This document shows positions 10,526 through 23,162 of a stretch of 52,671 nucleotides of DNA, in pieces (the first letter of the stretch is position 1; every line of letters begins with the position of its first letter). The position numbers and the translations under genes were made by a program. The notes under the pieces were generated by a model. The model did no database searches and had not been told where the DNA came from. It saw only the letters and a program-made list of their open reading frames with translations. The DNA lies in contig JBOZIK010000001.1 of assembly GCA_051453625.1 (NCBI GenBank), forward strand, positions 41,499,898 through 41,552,568, written 5' to 3'. The DNA comes from Welwitschia mirabilis (Eukaryota > Gnetophyta > Gnetopsida > Welwitschiales).

Positions 10526-12554
10526 TGTTGGCACTCTAAAGTAGTTAAAAGAGGTTATGATTCTCGAAAGAGATATTACTAGATGTGCTTACTACTTTCC
10601 TGATAAAGTTTTTAGAGTATGCCCATTTGCGCTCCAAATGAAGCTCCTAAAAGAGCTGTCTTCTCTTCTTTGGAGAAAAGTTCTTATCTTCTCTTCAAGA
10701 ACAGTTTTGTTCCATTGATTACCTTAAGTAATGTTAATATTTTCCTTCAAGGAGTTTTTTAACTCTTGGTCAAATTTTTGATGAATATGTGATCTTATTC
10801 TTTAATGAGTTAATAGATTTTATTTTTCTTCTATCTCTTTCTAGGATCAAAATACTTCTGTTAGAGTTCATAATAAATGCTTCTTATCAAATTATTATGT
10901 AATTTATTTGCAAATTGACTTTAGGAATTTGATTTAGTGAAATAATTTTTCAATTTGTAGATTACATGAAAATGCATATGATTCTAAATTAGACAAATCT
11001 ACTTTGCATATTTTTATGAAATGTAAATCCTCACCTAAGTAGAAATAGTAGCTTGAGGATATGGTGAATTTATGTGATGTGTTATATTTGGAATCATTTT
11101 AGAAATGTTACTAAACGAGTGGCTTTATTCAAACATTCAATAACATATTTCATCATTTTATGCTACTATTAAAAAGATTTTTTTGATCATCATCTCTATA
11201 AGTAGTGTTTTGAAAAAAAATAATTTAAATTTCTACAAAAATGTACTTTTTTATAAGTGACGTGTCTAATAACATAATTTATTAGCTTAACATTTAAGAT
11301 GTTAATTGTAGAGAATTTTTAAGTTTCTTAAAAGAGGCTTTGCTTCTCCATAGTTAAATAAGTTTAAAGTTGATGGTAGTTTACTCTAATCCTTAAGCCA
11401 TTCTTAGTTATTTAGTCAAGCATTTTACTAAGGTATTTAAATTAAATGATTTGCATTTACATCTCTTTGATCAAAATGCTATCTTTGCTCTTTAGGCAAT
11501 TTTAGAAGTTCATTAAAGTAGAAAGTAGGGCCATCTCTTATAGCATAGCCAACCCTTAATATTGCTCTTTTACAAGAATCATAAGGAACTTTTAAAGCAT
11601 ATAAGCATTCAAATTTAGAGATAACAAAGATATTGACTAGTGTTTAAGAAATGAAAAAATATTAATTAAGACCTTCTCCTCCTAATAATTGGAAAACATT
11701 TTCAAAAGACAAATAATCAAGCAAGCTCAAATGAAGAAAGTCATAAACATACCATTATTTTCTTAACATAAAATGATGGATCATTAAGCAATAATGGATT
11801 TTAGGGAAGAGATCGTCCACTATAGATTTCTAATGTCATGAATGCAAATAAAAGAACTTGTAGTACTGAAATATCATTACTATTTAAAGGTAAATCATCT
11901 TGAAATGAAGTATATGGATAAATAAAAAAGCAAGAAAGATGTCATAAACCTTGCCACATTATTCAACTACCCTAACAAAATATTGAATGAATATAAATCA
12001 AATAAAATATTCTACCTAAATAGAAAAAAACTTAGTTTAAGACATTAAATTACATACTCAAAGAAAACATTTCATCTTAAATGTCCTATTCCATTGGTAA
12101 TTTTTCAATTTTCAAAAATTTTTAAGTAAATACAATGTATGATTTTATGCATAAATAAATTAAATTTTAAGAAAATTTCAAAACTAGTAAGATGATTTTC
12201 ATTTCTTAAAATAATATATACATTATCCCTAATGTTTGAATTAAGTTAGAAAGTTATAAGATAGCATACAAAGTCATATAACAAAGAAATTATCAAATAT
12301 ATTTCTATTATTTAATATGAAAATTAGTATATATATGAAGTGAAAAATAAAAACATAAATAAAAAGAAAGAGTAGAAGAAATTACACATTAGAAATAAGA
12401 AAAACTCCTAAGAGGAGACTTCTTATTCTCCTTAGAGGTAAGGATCCTTTGAAGCTTAGTAGGTCTATGCATTACCTTTCTGTGATTTCTTCTTACACTT
12501 CTTCATAGTCTTTGGGACTAATTTCCCTAACTACAAGTGCTATATTAATAAATT
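10526..12554. other. Unclassified decayed DNA
   Basis: Very AT-rich sequence with only short frames broken by stops. No LTR edge, primer site or conserved domain is identified. Confidence 0.45.
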
Positions 12555-12578
12555 CTATTTTCTCTTGAGAGAAAATAG
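12555..12578. repeat. Perfect 11-bp-arm hairpin
   Basis: CTATTTTCTCT and AGAGAAAATAG flank a 2-base centre. The hairpin lies about 120 bases outside the LTR fragment that starts near 12700. No function is evident. Confidence 0.65.
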
Positions 12579-12699
12579 AAGTTATAGTCCTTGGTCATTG
12601 TTGTGTTAGAGGTAATAATGGCCTTTGCTCTTCTTCTTATTCTAGTTGTTGGTCTTTGGATGATTCCACCTATCTTCTTAAAATCTAATTTAGATAGAA

Positions 12700-14063
12700 T
12701 TCATGGTGAAATCTAGCTATGATTGTATCTAATATTAATATATCATAAATAGCAAGATCATCTTAGGAATACAAATTTTTTGTGGTTAAACCCAAGTCTT
12801 ACTCATAATACTAGGACTTCTTCTGTAGAGATAGATTACAAAATCTATTAGTAAAGCAAGCACAATGAAAATGAGTAATAGAAAGTGAAATTATATCAGA
12901 GAAATAGGAATGGGACATAGAATTTAAACTAGTATAATAACTTTATGAAAAAACATAATTACTAAAGTGAAATCATGTAGCTTTTACTTTCACTTAAGCA
13001 TAATGATATAATCCATCATAGACATGAGTACTGATGTAGTTCAAGCTAAAAAATAATGGCGTAATCTTATCCATCATAGATATGAAGGTAATATGTCCAA
13101 TCCACTTAACCTTCATAGTGAGACTAAGATAAGCATGAAAAGCAGGGGTCTCCCAAGATCCATCAAGTAAACATTCAGGTTATGCAAGCTTGAATGAAAA
13201 AGAGAATCATCAATTAGATCTTAAAGTAAAAGCATACCTTGGTCAATCATAAGCATACCAAGTATGAAATAATCATAACTTGATATCAAAGTAATGCACC
13301 AAAAACATGTAACACTTTATTATCTAAAGAGTAAAAGCATATAATCTGAAAATGTATTCTTGATGAACCAAGAAGTATCATACTAGTTTGGTATCTAGTC
13401 CATCCCTATGCAAGGCTTTGAAAGAACTCATGATTAAAACTCCAATCTGTTTCACAATGATGTGATATTATCTGATATAATTCANNNNNNNNNNNNNNNN
13501 NNNNNNNNNNNNNNNNNNNNNNNNNNNNNNNNNNNNNNNNNNNNNNNNNNNNNNNNNNNNNNNNNNNNNNNNNNNNNNNNNNNNAGGTAAGAGAGGTAGG
13601 ATATTTATAGGCTAGAATTATGGTTTATAATTCTAAAGTCCTATTGAGGTTTATTTAAATAATGCCCAAAGTATATGGGATTATCCTTTAGTCATGGGAC
13701 CAAATTGAGGAGTTCTTCTTAGAAAATATCCCTCGTTCATCTTATAGTCACAAAAATGATTAGAATGAATTGCTTTCATTAAGAAAACTCAAGAACATGA
13801 GTTTGGTATTGTTTTAATTAAAGTAATTAGTACTGCTACTCCTAGAACTGGCGCAACTACTAATTATGCTCAACACACCTCTATCTTTTGCCATAATGCT
13901 CCACATGACATATTTATCCTATAAAATAATAGTGTTAAGGTATATTAGCATTGAAACTAGATTTTCATGGAATTAAGCATAATAAATATATGAAAATATT
14001 GTGATGATTAATTAAACATGCTAACAAGGGCTTAATTCCTCAATGTAAATGTCAATTTTTACA
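12700..14063 (-). mobile_element. Gypsy LTR, minus strand, partial (LTR-III)
   Basis: The right edge is the LTR start in reverse, ending ...TCAATTTTTACA at 14063. It is followed by TGTTATCATATCCCC, the complement of a purine-rich tract, so this is a 3' LTR of a minus-strand element. Its body matches in reverse the plus-strand LTR at 45153-46436, including two copies of a CCATCATAGA-type repeat and AAGATCATCTTAGGAATA near 12751. The left end is truncated near 12700, and a 100-N gap lies at 13485-13584. Confidence 0.65.
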
Positions 14064-14469
14064 TGTTATCATATCCCCAAATCAAACTTTTTCTAGCACC
14101 TTAGTAAAAATGTGTGTTAAAAAATAGATAACATGGTAAAAATTTCAAATCAACTCAGTCAAGTATATAAAGATGAAGGGATTGTTAAAAGAAAAAAAAG
14201 CAGATGTACTTCTAAAGTTATACTTAAGCAAAACGTAAAGCATAAGTGAAAATGCCACTCCCTTCAATCAAATCTAAAGTATTCACTAATATAAGCTACA
14301 ATAAGATCCAAAATAGAACAAATCTTTTCCAAGTTCATGAGGAAAAAATGGCATGTCATTTTTGGAAAAGATTCCTAATAAATTCAAGTAAAGCTTACAT
14401 CTTACATTAAGATATTAACTAATTCATCATAAGTTTTCATTAGAAAGTTTTTTAGGGCTGAAGTGTATA
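14064..14469 (-). mobile_element. Interior remnant next to the LTR-III copy
   Basis: The first 20 bases hold the complement of a polypurine tract. The rest is AT-rich non-coding sequence that stops matching any element where the plus-strand gag-pol remnant begins. It is probably the untranslated 3' interior of the truncated minus-strand element. Confidence 0.4.
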
Positions 14470-15415
14470 GATTTCAAAGGCCTTACAAATTTTTAAAGAA
14501 GTTAAGATTAATATGCCTCTTTTAGAAGTAATTAAAAGGATGCCCTCATATGGAAAATTCCTTAAAGACATGTTCATCATGAAAATAAGCATGAATGTTA
14601 AGAGCAAAGGCCTTCTTAACTAAACAAACTAGCACAGTCATTCATAATTAGTTCTAACTAAGTATAAAGATTTAGGTTACTCCATGATAACTATAACAAT
14701 TGGAGATAAAATATTAAGTAAGCCTTGCTAGATTTGGGAGTAAGTGTTAACATTTTATCCCATTACATTTACAAGGAACTTGGATTAAATGATTTTAAAT
14801 GTACTAAAATCCAATTAAAATTGGTAGAAAATTTTGTAAAGTCACTTTTAGGAATAGTTAAGGATGTAATAATTCAAGTTAATAACTGCTATTTTCTAGA
14901 AGACTTTAAATTTTTAGAAATGAATGTGACAAACGACAATTTACTTCCCATCATTTTAGGAAGATCTTTTCCTGTGACTTCAAATACTTTAATCAATTGT
15001 AGGAATGGTTAAATAAGGGTATCATTTGATAACATGACCTTGAACTTAAATATTTTCAACATAATGAAATCACTAAGCAATCTTAAAGAGGCTAATTGAC
15101 TTAATGAAAATTACAACTTTGAATGTTCTCCTCCTTAACAAAATAATCTTGAATATCACTTCTCTGACTCCAAACTTGATAGTTGTAAATCTTTTAAGTC
15201 TTCTACAATAAGTCATCTAATAAACAAGTAGTTTTTGCCTAAGGATGATCTTTTCATAAACACCCCACTTCATCATCAATCATCTTATCATCTATTAATG
15301 CCTTTTCATATGTCAAATCCATTTCCAAATCACTTTATTAAACCCACAATCCTTCACTCAAGCCATCAACCTATGCATTTTTAGAACTTACTAACCTAGC
15401 TTAATGGCCCTTAAC
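14470..15415 (+). pseudogene. Ty3/gypsy (Athila/Tat-type) protease region, broken
   Basis: The frame has the family's order: a mutated pre-protease segment (about 14480-14700), then the aspartic protease from 14725. The catalytic site LDLGVSVN is at 14728-14751 (Asp 14731-14733), followed by HYIYKELGL and the flap/ILGR segment IILGRSF at 14953-14973. The protease frame stops at 15010-15012 but its continuation VSFDNMTL is still readable. A spacer toward reverse transcriptase follows (to about 15390) with several stops. No RT, RNase H or integrase core follows before 16671, so this copy is internally deleted. Confidence 0.8.
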
Positions 15416-16670
15416 CAAAAAATTAATAAGAAGAAATCTCGTTATCATGTGAGTAATGATTAAGATCAAGTTCATTTATGCTTTTTTAAGGAAAAATATG
15501 CTTATTTTAGGTTTGTTGATTAAAACTGTATTAGCTTAGGTCTCCGATTGTAGTAAAAGTGGGTTAAAAAGGTGGGATTTACCTTGTACATATTATTTAA
15601 GTATAAAGCCTTTAATGGGGACAATATTTGTCTTGACTAGGTTAATGAGCTAATGACCCCCTAATGTGCATAAAAAATGACTATGGAAAGATGAACAAAA
15701 GAAAATTATATCTCTGTTCTCCAAATGCACATAATATTAATCACTTAATTAGGTTTAATTAAATACATCGAGGGTATACATGCCTACTCGCAATGTAACT
15801 TTAATGATCTAATCGTGACATGTTTAATTGCATCAGGGCTATAAACGCTCGCTAGTAATGTAGCACTAATTTCTAAATAAATAACATGCTTAACTCTATT
15901 GGTAGAAAAATATCATAATATTGGATGCTTAATGAGATTCAAAGGCTTACAACTAAGGACATGTGCAAAGGTAGAAACAGAAAAAAAAGGAATGACAAAT
16001 GTGGGAATCAAAGGTTTTATGTGAACCATTTTCTATTAACCTTCACACTTAGGATTTTTTATGATTTCTTAAAATTCATATAATTTACTTGATTAAAACT
16101 TCACTTGGTTGATATCATGATCCAATAAAAATACAAAAGTATAATACAAAACTATTAGCTTAGGAAATTTTCTTGATTCTTCATTGGTTTATGATTTAGT
16201 CCATTGATGCATTTATCATCTTCATTTTACTCCACGCCATGTCACTGAACTTCGTAGCCATTTTTATGAGAAATAATTCCTAAGGCATAAATAGTTTTTA
16301 TTAATCGACCTTTCATTTAGTAGTATTTCATATTAGTTAGTCTTTTCTATTTTTGATTATCTACCTTTTTTTGCATAGTTTCTAATAAAAAAGCTCTTTG
16401 TGATTTTTTATAAGGCTTATATTCTCAAATTACTTAAATATTTTTCATCATATAACTTTGAGGATAAAGTTGAGTTATGGTTAATGGGTACAAAATCTAG
16501 TTTTAATGAAAAAATTATTCATTTTAATACCTTAATTGTAAAGCATTGGTAATGAAATTTTTCAAGTTATATCATTCCTTCAACATAAATAATTTTTCCA
16601 TATTTAACCATTTCATTATTGACTTTTTGCTAAGGCGCTAGTAAATTGCTGGTTAGGGGATGTGTTAACA
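15416..16670 (+). mobile_element. 3' non-coding interior of the gypsy element at 14.5-17.8 kb
   Basis: No coding domain is visible. A conserved block at 15820-15900 (CTAGTAATGTAGCACTAA and flanks) recurs at 27420-27480 and, inverted, at 45070-45150, tying three elements to one family. GGTTAGGGGA at 16651-16660, just before the LTR, is the likely polypurine tract. Confidence 0.55.
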
Positions 16671-17790
16671 TGTAAAAATTGATATTATAATTAAGTTAAA
16701 TAACTAATTAATATTTATGATATACATTACTATCATCAATTTTATCATAAAAACGTGTCTTATATTAATTTTCACATAAATTATGAACTTATCATGTGCT
16801 CATAACATTTTTTAGGTGAATTATGCTCAATTAGGAGACATGCTTAAAGTTTATCATCAATCAGCCTAAAACACTAATGCCAATGGCTAGGACTACTGGC
16901 ATTACTGGCCCATCTATGCAAAATGCCTTCAAACTCATGTTTCTGGCTTGTTATGAAAAATTGAATTAAATGCAATTATGGGATTAATATAAATCCACAT
17001 TAGAAGTTAATCATATTCTTAACAATACATGGCAGTGCTAACAAAGACTCGTAGAGAGACATTTTACATGGCAGACTAGGATGATAGTGGAGACACATAA
17101 CATTGATAGTGGTTGGTAGTAGATACAACCCTCTAGAGCCAAGTGTTGATATTACCATAAGAATCTATTATAATTATAAAAGAAAATAAACCGTTCCATC
17201 TAATGCCATGATTATGTAACTATCCACCTAATACTACAAGCCAAGAGCTTGTAACCACTCCTCTCCTCCATTTCTTCCTATAAAAAGAACTTAAATCCTT
17301 TATTATATCATCTATGGCTTTGGATAATTGTAGAAACTTGAACATCAATCATGATGAATTTCTAAGAAATTCTTTGGAGGAATGAGCTAGTCTTTAAGGA
17401 TTAATTAGGAGTTCTTCTCACATCTTTATTCAATTATTGTAGTTGTTTTTCTTTTATTTCAAATCATGAGTTAATTTATATTTGGAATGTTTAGAAAGTA
17501 ATTTAATCATTGAAGCTTTATTACTTTTAAGTGTGTTCTTTAATAATTGAACTAAGTCTTTTAACTTTATATATTTTAAGTGCTTAGGGTCCTTACTTTC
17601 TATTATTGTTTAAGGTTTAGAAGATCAAGTGGTAATTGAGTTCGAAATTTCTCATATGGTAAATGAGATTATGTCACCATGATCTAATCCAAAACACTTG
17701 GTAGTTGTAAGTGTATTGTAGGAAGGCATTGGAAAACATTGAAGTGAAGGATTTTTTAACAGCAAATTAGTGATACCTTAGAGCTAGTTT
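16671..17790 (+). mobile_element. Gypsy LTR, plus strand (LTR-II)
   Basis: It starts TGTAAAAATTGATA directly after a purine-rich tract and TTAACA. Its distal part (about 17380-17790) is the reverse complement of 31100-31560, including CTTTAAGGATTA and TTAAGTGCTTAGGGTCC. Its proximal part matches the inverted fragment near 43980-44150. It can be the 3' LTR of the element to its left. The gag that follows at 17.8 kb lacks an obvious primer site, so the last LTR portion and leader of that element appear deleted. Confidence 0.6.
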
Positions 17791-18562
17791 GCTTCCCTAC
17801 TCTCTTTACTTCTTAAATGTCCAAAATATGGTTTTGAGTAAAGAAGAATCATAAGTTTCTTTTATTAAGAACTTTCATCTAGCCATAGTGAATTTGTAAA
17901 AATTATGGGTAGATAAAGCTTTCTAGATCTTGAAATTAATTAGGCTTGAGATTTTCTTGAGATTATAGCTGACAATTCTAAGAATGGATAAAACTAGTAA
18001 GCCATTAAGATCACAACAACCTATTAAGTCCACTAGTATCTTCAAAATCTTCCACAATAATGAAGTCAATCAAAAGTTGGATGAGCTTTCTAAGAAAATT
18101 GAGACTCTTAATAGTAATCCTAAGCCCATAAATTCATCTCTTCATTATAATATTTGTCTTGTAAATATCCATGAAATGTTAGATTGCACATACATCCTCA
18201 TGTTCCAAGCAGTAGTTAAAAAATAAGTCAATTTTATAGGACAACAATGATAAAACAAAAGAGCCAATAACCCTACTCTAAGAAGTCAAGCCTCAAATAA
18301 TCAATCTAAGAGTTCAAATTCCCCTACAACTTCTAATTATTTAGTGTCTATACTTTACAAGTTTATGAAAGCATAATACATCAACACCTTACAATAACAA
18401 TTTAATCAATAAACCTCTTCCACATTGCAAACATTAGATCAAAAAATATACCAACTAAGTCAAACCACCACACACATCCTTACATCACTCAATTAACATG
18501 AGAAGGAAAAGCTTCTTGCTACACATAAGTCTAACCTTGATAGTTGTAAGTTGATGAAATAT
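17791..18562 (+). pseudogene. Gypsy gag C-terminal part, interrupted
   Basis: The frame at 17984-18226 reads KLDELSKKIETL, then a CCHC-type knuckle in which only C-x4-H-x4-C remains (ICLVNIHEMLDC) because the first cysteine is now tyrosine. A VNFIGQQ-like piece follows at 18226-18249 and a leucine/glutamine-rich helix (STLQTLDQKIYQLSQT) near 18420-18470. This order is typical of Athila/Tat gag. Homologous sequence lies at 47890-48645. The gene is cut at 18562 by the minus-strand LTR-I element and resumes at 25441. Confidence 0.7.
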
Positions 18563-19502
18563 TGTTGCAATGCGTATTTATACTTCTAATTCCAATATTC
18601 TAAATATCGAATTTAACTTGCAACATCTAAAAAGCTAAATATCTAGTTGCACACAATACACATTTGTATAGTGGGATCAACCCAAATGTTATACACTTAG
18701 AGAAGAATTTTGAAAGAGAATATAAAAATTTGATTTCATAAAGAGAACAATAAATATTTTGAACTTTTGCTTTCAAGGAAATAAAATTAAACAATGCAAA
18801 GATGAAGATGGAACGTAATGCAATGTAATGAAATGAAATGCAATGTAATGAATGTAATTCTAATGCAATGAACTAATTAAACTTTTAATCTACTATTACT
18901 TAGATTAGTCCTTATAACCTATTTCAATTATAGATTCATGTCACTTAAATTGCAATTAAGATAAGCTATGAGAAAGAACAATAAAACATTTGAAAATATT
19001 TTAATTCAATCAATACTTTTATTAATGAAATTAGAGTACATCCACTTACGATAATAACTTCTCAATGAAATATTCACTGCCTAACACCAAGGTAGTCCTT
19101 CTTATAAGTAGGATGGATTTCCTTACTTCCAACCTATAAATAGGCCCTTTTAGACCCTATTGAATATCATCTTTTGCATCTACATTCTCGTCCTAATCAC
19201 CATACCCATAACACAGAGGACGACCATACTTTCGTCCCCTTTGTCATCCCCATGACATAGAGGATGATCATAATGTCATCTCCTCTATCATCCCCATAAT
19301 AATGAGGACAACCAATATATCTTCATCACTTTGATTTGGTTGATCATTATCCAAAAATGGCTTCTTATTTGGAATATTATTACATATTTTAGCCTGTATG
19401 GAAGATTTATAGATTTTGCATAAATCCCTAGAAAAACCTGTCAATAGGACTTGAAAATGTACTTCACAAGTGCATTAAATAGGTTAAGTTCACATTACAA
19501 CA
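18563..19502 (-). mobile_element. 3' LTR of nested LTR-I element, with internal inversion
   Basis: Ends are TGTTGCAATG (18563) and CATTACAACA (19502), an imperfect terminal inverted repeat. The next bases, TAGCCCTTCACTTAGC, are the complement of the polypurine tract, which fixes the minus orientation. An AATGN pentamer array lies at about 18812-18868, and U3 repeats with CATCCCC/GGATGA words at 19190-19310. The block 19130-19189, with ACCTATAAATAGG, is inverted relative to other LTR copies, and about 185 bp next to it is missing, giving 940 instead of about 1089 bp. Five-base flanks AATAT (left) and AAGAT (right of 25440) could be a mutated target duplication. Confidence 0.85.
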
Positions 19503-20694
19503 TAGCCCTTCACTTAGCATTTATCAGTCTTTGATAAAGTCAACGAATAATAAGTTGTGAGCCAACTGACAAAAAGAAACTAAAAACATGAATATCATTT
19601 AGAATTAAGAGTAAAACATGCGAAATACATCTATGAAAAAGCATAAGTAAAATTGATTTATATTATAAATCATTAAGTTTAACATCATAAAAAAGTTTTA
19701 TAAGTCATGAAGGAAAGGTAAAGTAGGGTAAGATTTCATAATTGCAAGGTTAAGAGGCAAAAAAGGTTATAAAAAGGGAGATTGTTAAAAAAAAGGAGAG
19801 CATTAATACTATCATGTAAAAGGATGGTTAAGACAGAGGTCAATTTTGATTTTATGTATAATAATCAAGTGATGAAATATGTAACAAGTAGATTAGAAAA
19901 TGACAAAGTCCTAAACATTATTTTGGAAGTGATAAGAAAATGACTTTGAGAAGATAAACCTTCAAACTAAGATTAGAAAAGAAGGAAAATAGACCCTCCA
20001 AAAAAAAAAAAATCAAATTTAGCAAAATTTCTTAGTAATATTATAAAGCTACTTGATATAAAAATGCATGATTCAATGTAGAACACCATAGAATGCCATT
20101 CAAAAGGGTAGTAATGATGTTTTGACTATGATTCAATCCCTCTTCAGCTATGACAACCATAGTACTTTGATAAGATATCATCCAATAATCAATATACTCA
20201 NNNNNNNNNNNNNNNNNNNNNNNNNNNNNNNNNNNNNNNNNNNNNNNNNNNNNNNNNNNNNNNNNNNNNNNNNNNNNNNNNNNNNNNNNNNNNNNNNNNN
20301 ATGACAACCATAGTACTTTGATAAGATATCATCCAATAATCAATATACTCATATGCTTATGAAGTATGTGCCTTAGAGTAATGGGATTTTTAGTCAATGA
20401 AGTGTTGAACAATACCGTTCATCATGATGAGGGGAATGCAACTATTGCCAAGAGAATAAGGATCTGCAAGCCAAAGCTAGATCCTGACCAACTAATCCTT
20501 TGGTGGAGTTTCCATAGCTATTATATCATACTGTCAAAGGTCCTCTTGGGAAAATTTGCCCTGATATGCTTATGGTAGTACATCATGGTATAATTGGAAG
20601 AGGGTGATTCATTTTTCTTTTTCTTTCTTTTGTTTCTTTCTTTTTTTTCATATTTTCCTCTTACTTTTTATTTTCTTAATTATTTTCCATTGAA
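19503..20694 (-). mobile_element. 3' non-coding interior of nested LTR-I element
   Basis: Sequence 20366-20694 corresponds in reverse to 38740-39600 and 41100-41600, the region after integrase in the other LTR-I copies, including a long pyrimidine tract at 20606-20660 (purine-rich on the element strand). A 100-N gap at 20201-20300 has an identical 51-base sequence ending on its left and starting on its right, so the two contig ends overlap. Confidence 0.65.
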
Positions 20695-21389
20695 NNNNNN
20701 NNNNNNNNNNNNNNNNNNNNNNNNNNNNNNNNNNNNNNNNNNNNNNNNNNNNNNNNNNNNNNNNNNNNNNNNNNNNNNNNNNNNNNNNNNNNNNNNNNNN
20801 NNNNNNNNNNNNNNNNNNNNNNNNNNNNNNNNNNNNNNNNNNNNNNNNNNNNNNNNNNNNNNNNNNNNNNNNNNNNNNNNNNNNNNNNNNNNNNNNNNNN
20901 NNNNNNNNNNNNNNNNNNNNNNNNNNNNNNNNNNNNNNNNNNNNNNNNNNNNNNNNNNNNNNNNNNNNNNNNNNNNNNNNNNNNNNNNNNNNNNNNNNNN
21001 NNNNNNNNNNNNNNNNNNNNNNNNNNNNNNNNNNNNNNNNNNNNNNNNNNNNNNNNNNNNNNNNNNNNNNNNNNNNNNNNNNNNNNNNNNNNNNNNNNNN
21101 NNNNNNNNNNNNNNNNNNNNNNNNNNNNNNNNNNNNNNNNNNNNNNNNNNNNNNNNNNNNNNNNNNNNNNNNNNNNNNNNNNNNNNNNNNNNNNNNNNNN
21201 NNNNNNNNNNNNNNNNNNNNNNNNNNNNNNNNNNNNNNNNNNNNNNNNNNNNNNNNNNNNNNNNNNNNNNNNNNNNNNNNNNNNNNNNNNNNNNNNNNNN
21301 NNNNNNNNNNNNNNNNNNNNNNNNNNNNNNNNNNNNNNNNNNNNNNNNNNNNNNNNNNNNNNNNNNNNNNNNNNNNNNNNNNNNNNNNN
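20695..21389. other. Assembly gap, 695 N
   Basis: Sequence is missing inside the nested element, where the RT start and integrase end would be expected. Open frames crossing it are artefacts. Confidence 0.99.
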
Positions 21390-22960
21390 AACATGTATTT
21401 CAAGCCATTAGATAAGTCTTTAAGTTGAAAATTATTTTCATCCTTCATAGTTGTAGAACACCCATCTTGATGTAAAAGATTTTCAATGAATCTTACATGT
21501 TGAATATCATGATCAAGTATGAGTTTAAAGTCCTTATAAGAATCATTATTGGAAGAGTGGTTTAAAATATTTGGGTTAAGATTGCAAGGATTGGAGGAGT
21601 TTAAAGATTTAAGACTAATAGAATATTCTTCCTCATCCTCAAATAAGGCAGAGTTATGTAATGAAAGGAGCCTTTCTTCTAAAGGATGATGTTGAACTAA
21701 CATGGATGACCTAACTTTTTCTTCTATGTCNNNNNNNNNNNNNNNNNNNNNNNNNNNNNNNNNNNNNNNNNNNNNNNNNNNNNNNNNNNNNNNNNNNNNN
21801 NNNNNNNNNNNNNNNNNNNNNNNNNNNNNNTTATGTAATGAAAGGAGCCTTTCTTCTAAAGGATGATGTTGAACTAACATGGATGACCTAACTTTTTCTT
21901 CTATGTCAAATTCATCTTCCATGTCTTTTTTAGCGGCATTGAATACTTTGATACTAAACTTTTTGTTGTCTATATGAAATTTCATCATCCCTATACGAGT
22001 ACCAATGACATAATGGGTTGTTGCACAAAAGGCTCTTCCTAAAAGTAGAGGGTATCCATCATTATGTTCAACCTCTATAATAACCACATGTATAGTATAG
22101 AAAGCTTTCTCGATTTCAATCACTAAGTCTTTGATTATTCCTATAGGTTTCTTAGTTGATGCATTAGCCAATTCCAACACTATTTTGGTAGGTTTAATTC
22201 TTCTTTCTAATCCAAGCTTTTTACAAATGTGTAAAGGCATAATATTGACCCTTACTCATATGTATATTAGAGCTTTCTTGATTTTTTTTATTTCCTTCTA
22301 AAATAACACCAATATTGGCTGCCCTTGGATCTTTAAAACTTAGGAAATTTCTGAGAAACTAAGTTGGAAAGAGATTGGGAAATGAATACTTTACTTGAAA
22401 TTAGTCTCTTTTATTTTCTTTTCACTAAGTCCTTCCAAATTTTGTTGTACTTGGGATTATCTTAAAGGATCTTCCAAAAGGATAGGTTGATAACAACATC
22501 ATTCATGATTGCTTTCAAACATTTGTCATAAGTTGGATTGTTCTTTGATCTCTTCAGCCATGGGGTACTCTTATCCTTAGAATGTTGGTTGTTGTTATTG
22601 GATTTATGAAAGTTTAGTTAATCAAGAATTTTAAGATCATCTTCTTGAGGTTTTCCTTTATGGATAGAAGTTGAAAGTTTCTAATGAGGAGTAGTGTTAT
22701 GTCCACTTCTAGTATTAGGATGATTAGGCAAAAGAGAAGAGGAAAAATTTTCAAAAATTTTTAAAGACTTAGGAGTATGTAAACAAGAAATAATAAATGC
22801 AGAATAATCATTGTGCTTAATTTAAATAATTAAAATTTTCTTTCTCACCTTGAGTTCTTAAATTAAAGTTCATCAAATATTCTTTGATTGCTTCATTAAG
22901 AAAATGTCTTTCAAGAGTGTATTTGCTTTTACTACTATGTACCATTACCATGTAAGATCA
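21390..22960 (-). pseudogene. Gypsy protease and flanking pol region of nested LTR-I element
   Basis: On the minus strand, from high to low coordinates, the frame gives a pre-protease segment (about 22650-22330), then the protease. The catalytic motif, normally DTGS in this lineage, is destroyed: the codons at 22264-22253 read Tyr-Ile-stop-Val. The remainder is intact to about 21390: MPLHICKKLGLE, GYPLLLGRAF and an acidic spacer with DIEEKVRSSM. The spacer matches the plus-strand copy at 40084-40330. The 100-N gap at 21731-21830 is flanked by the same sequence (from about 21654 and from 21831), an unmerged contig overlap, so the spacer is counted twice. No gag zinc knuckle is found between this gene and the primer site. 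Confidence 0.8.
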
Positions 22961-22999
22961 ATTTATATTAAACAAACTTCTTTACATTCAAGTGGCATT

Positions 23000-23162
23000 A
23001 ATATCCAGGATCGCATAAAGGTGCAAGGAGTAGGATATACCAAAATGAATGTGGCAATTACTTAGATCACATAAAGCACAAAGTATAGGTCAATTTTGTT
23101 AAAAATAATAATCAATATGGTAATCCCCAAGATCACACAAAGTGCAAGGGATAGACCTAATA
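23000..23162 (-). repeat. Three imperfect leader repeats in the LTR-I element
   Basis: The block GATC(A/G)CA(T/C)AAAG...GCAAGG..TAG occurs near 23009, 23065 and 23131, spaced 56 and 66 bp. It lies in the untranslated leader between primer site and coding region on the element strand, where packaging or translation signals might lie; any role is speculative. Confidence 0.6.

Noticed and set aside
20594-22240. Long open frames of 273 codons (plus, 20594-21415) and 530 codons (minus, 22240-20648)
   Set aside because: Both cross the 695-N gap. Only the minus-strand part right of the gap encodes recognisable protein; the rest is unknown bases.
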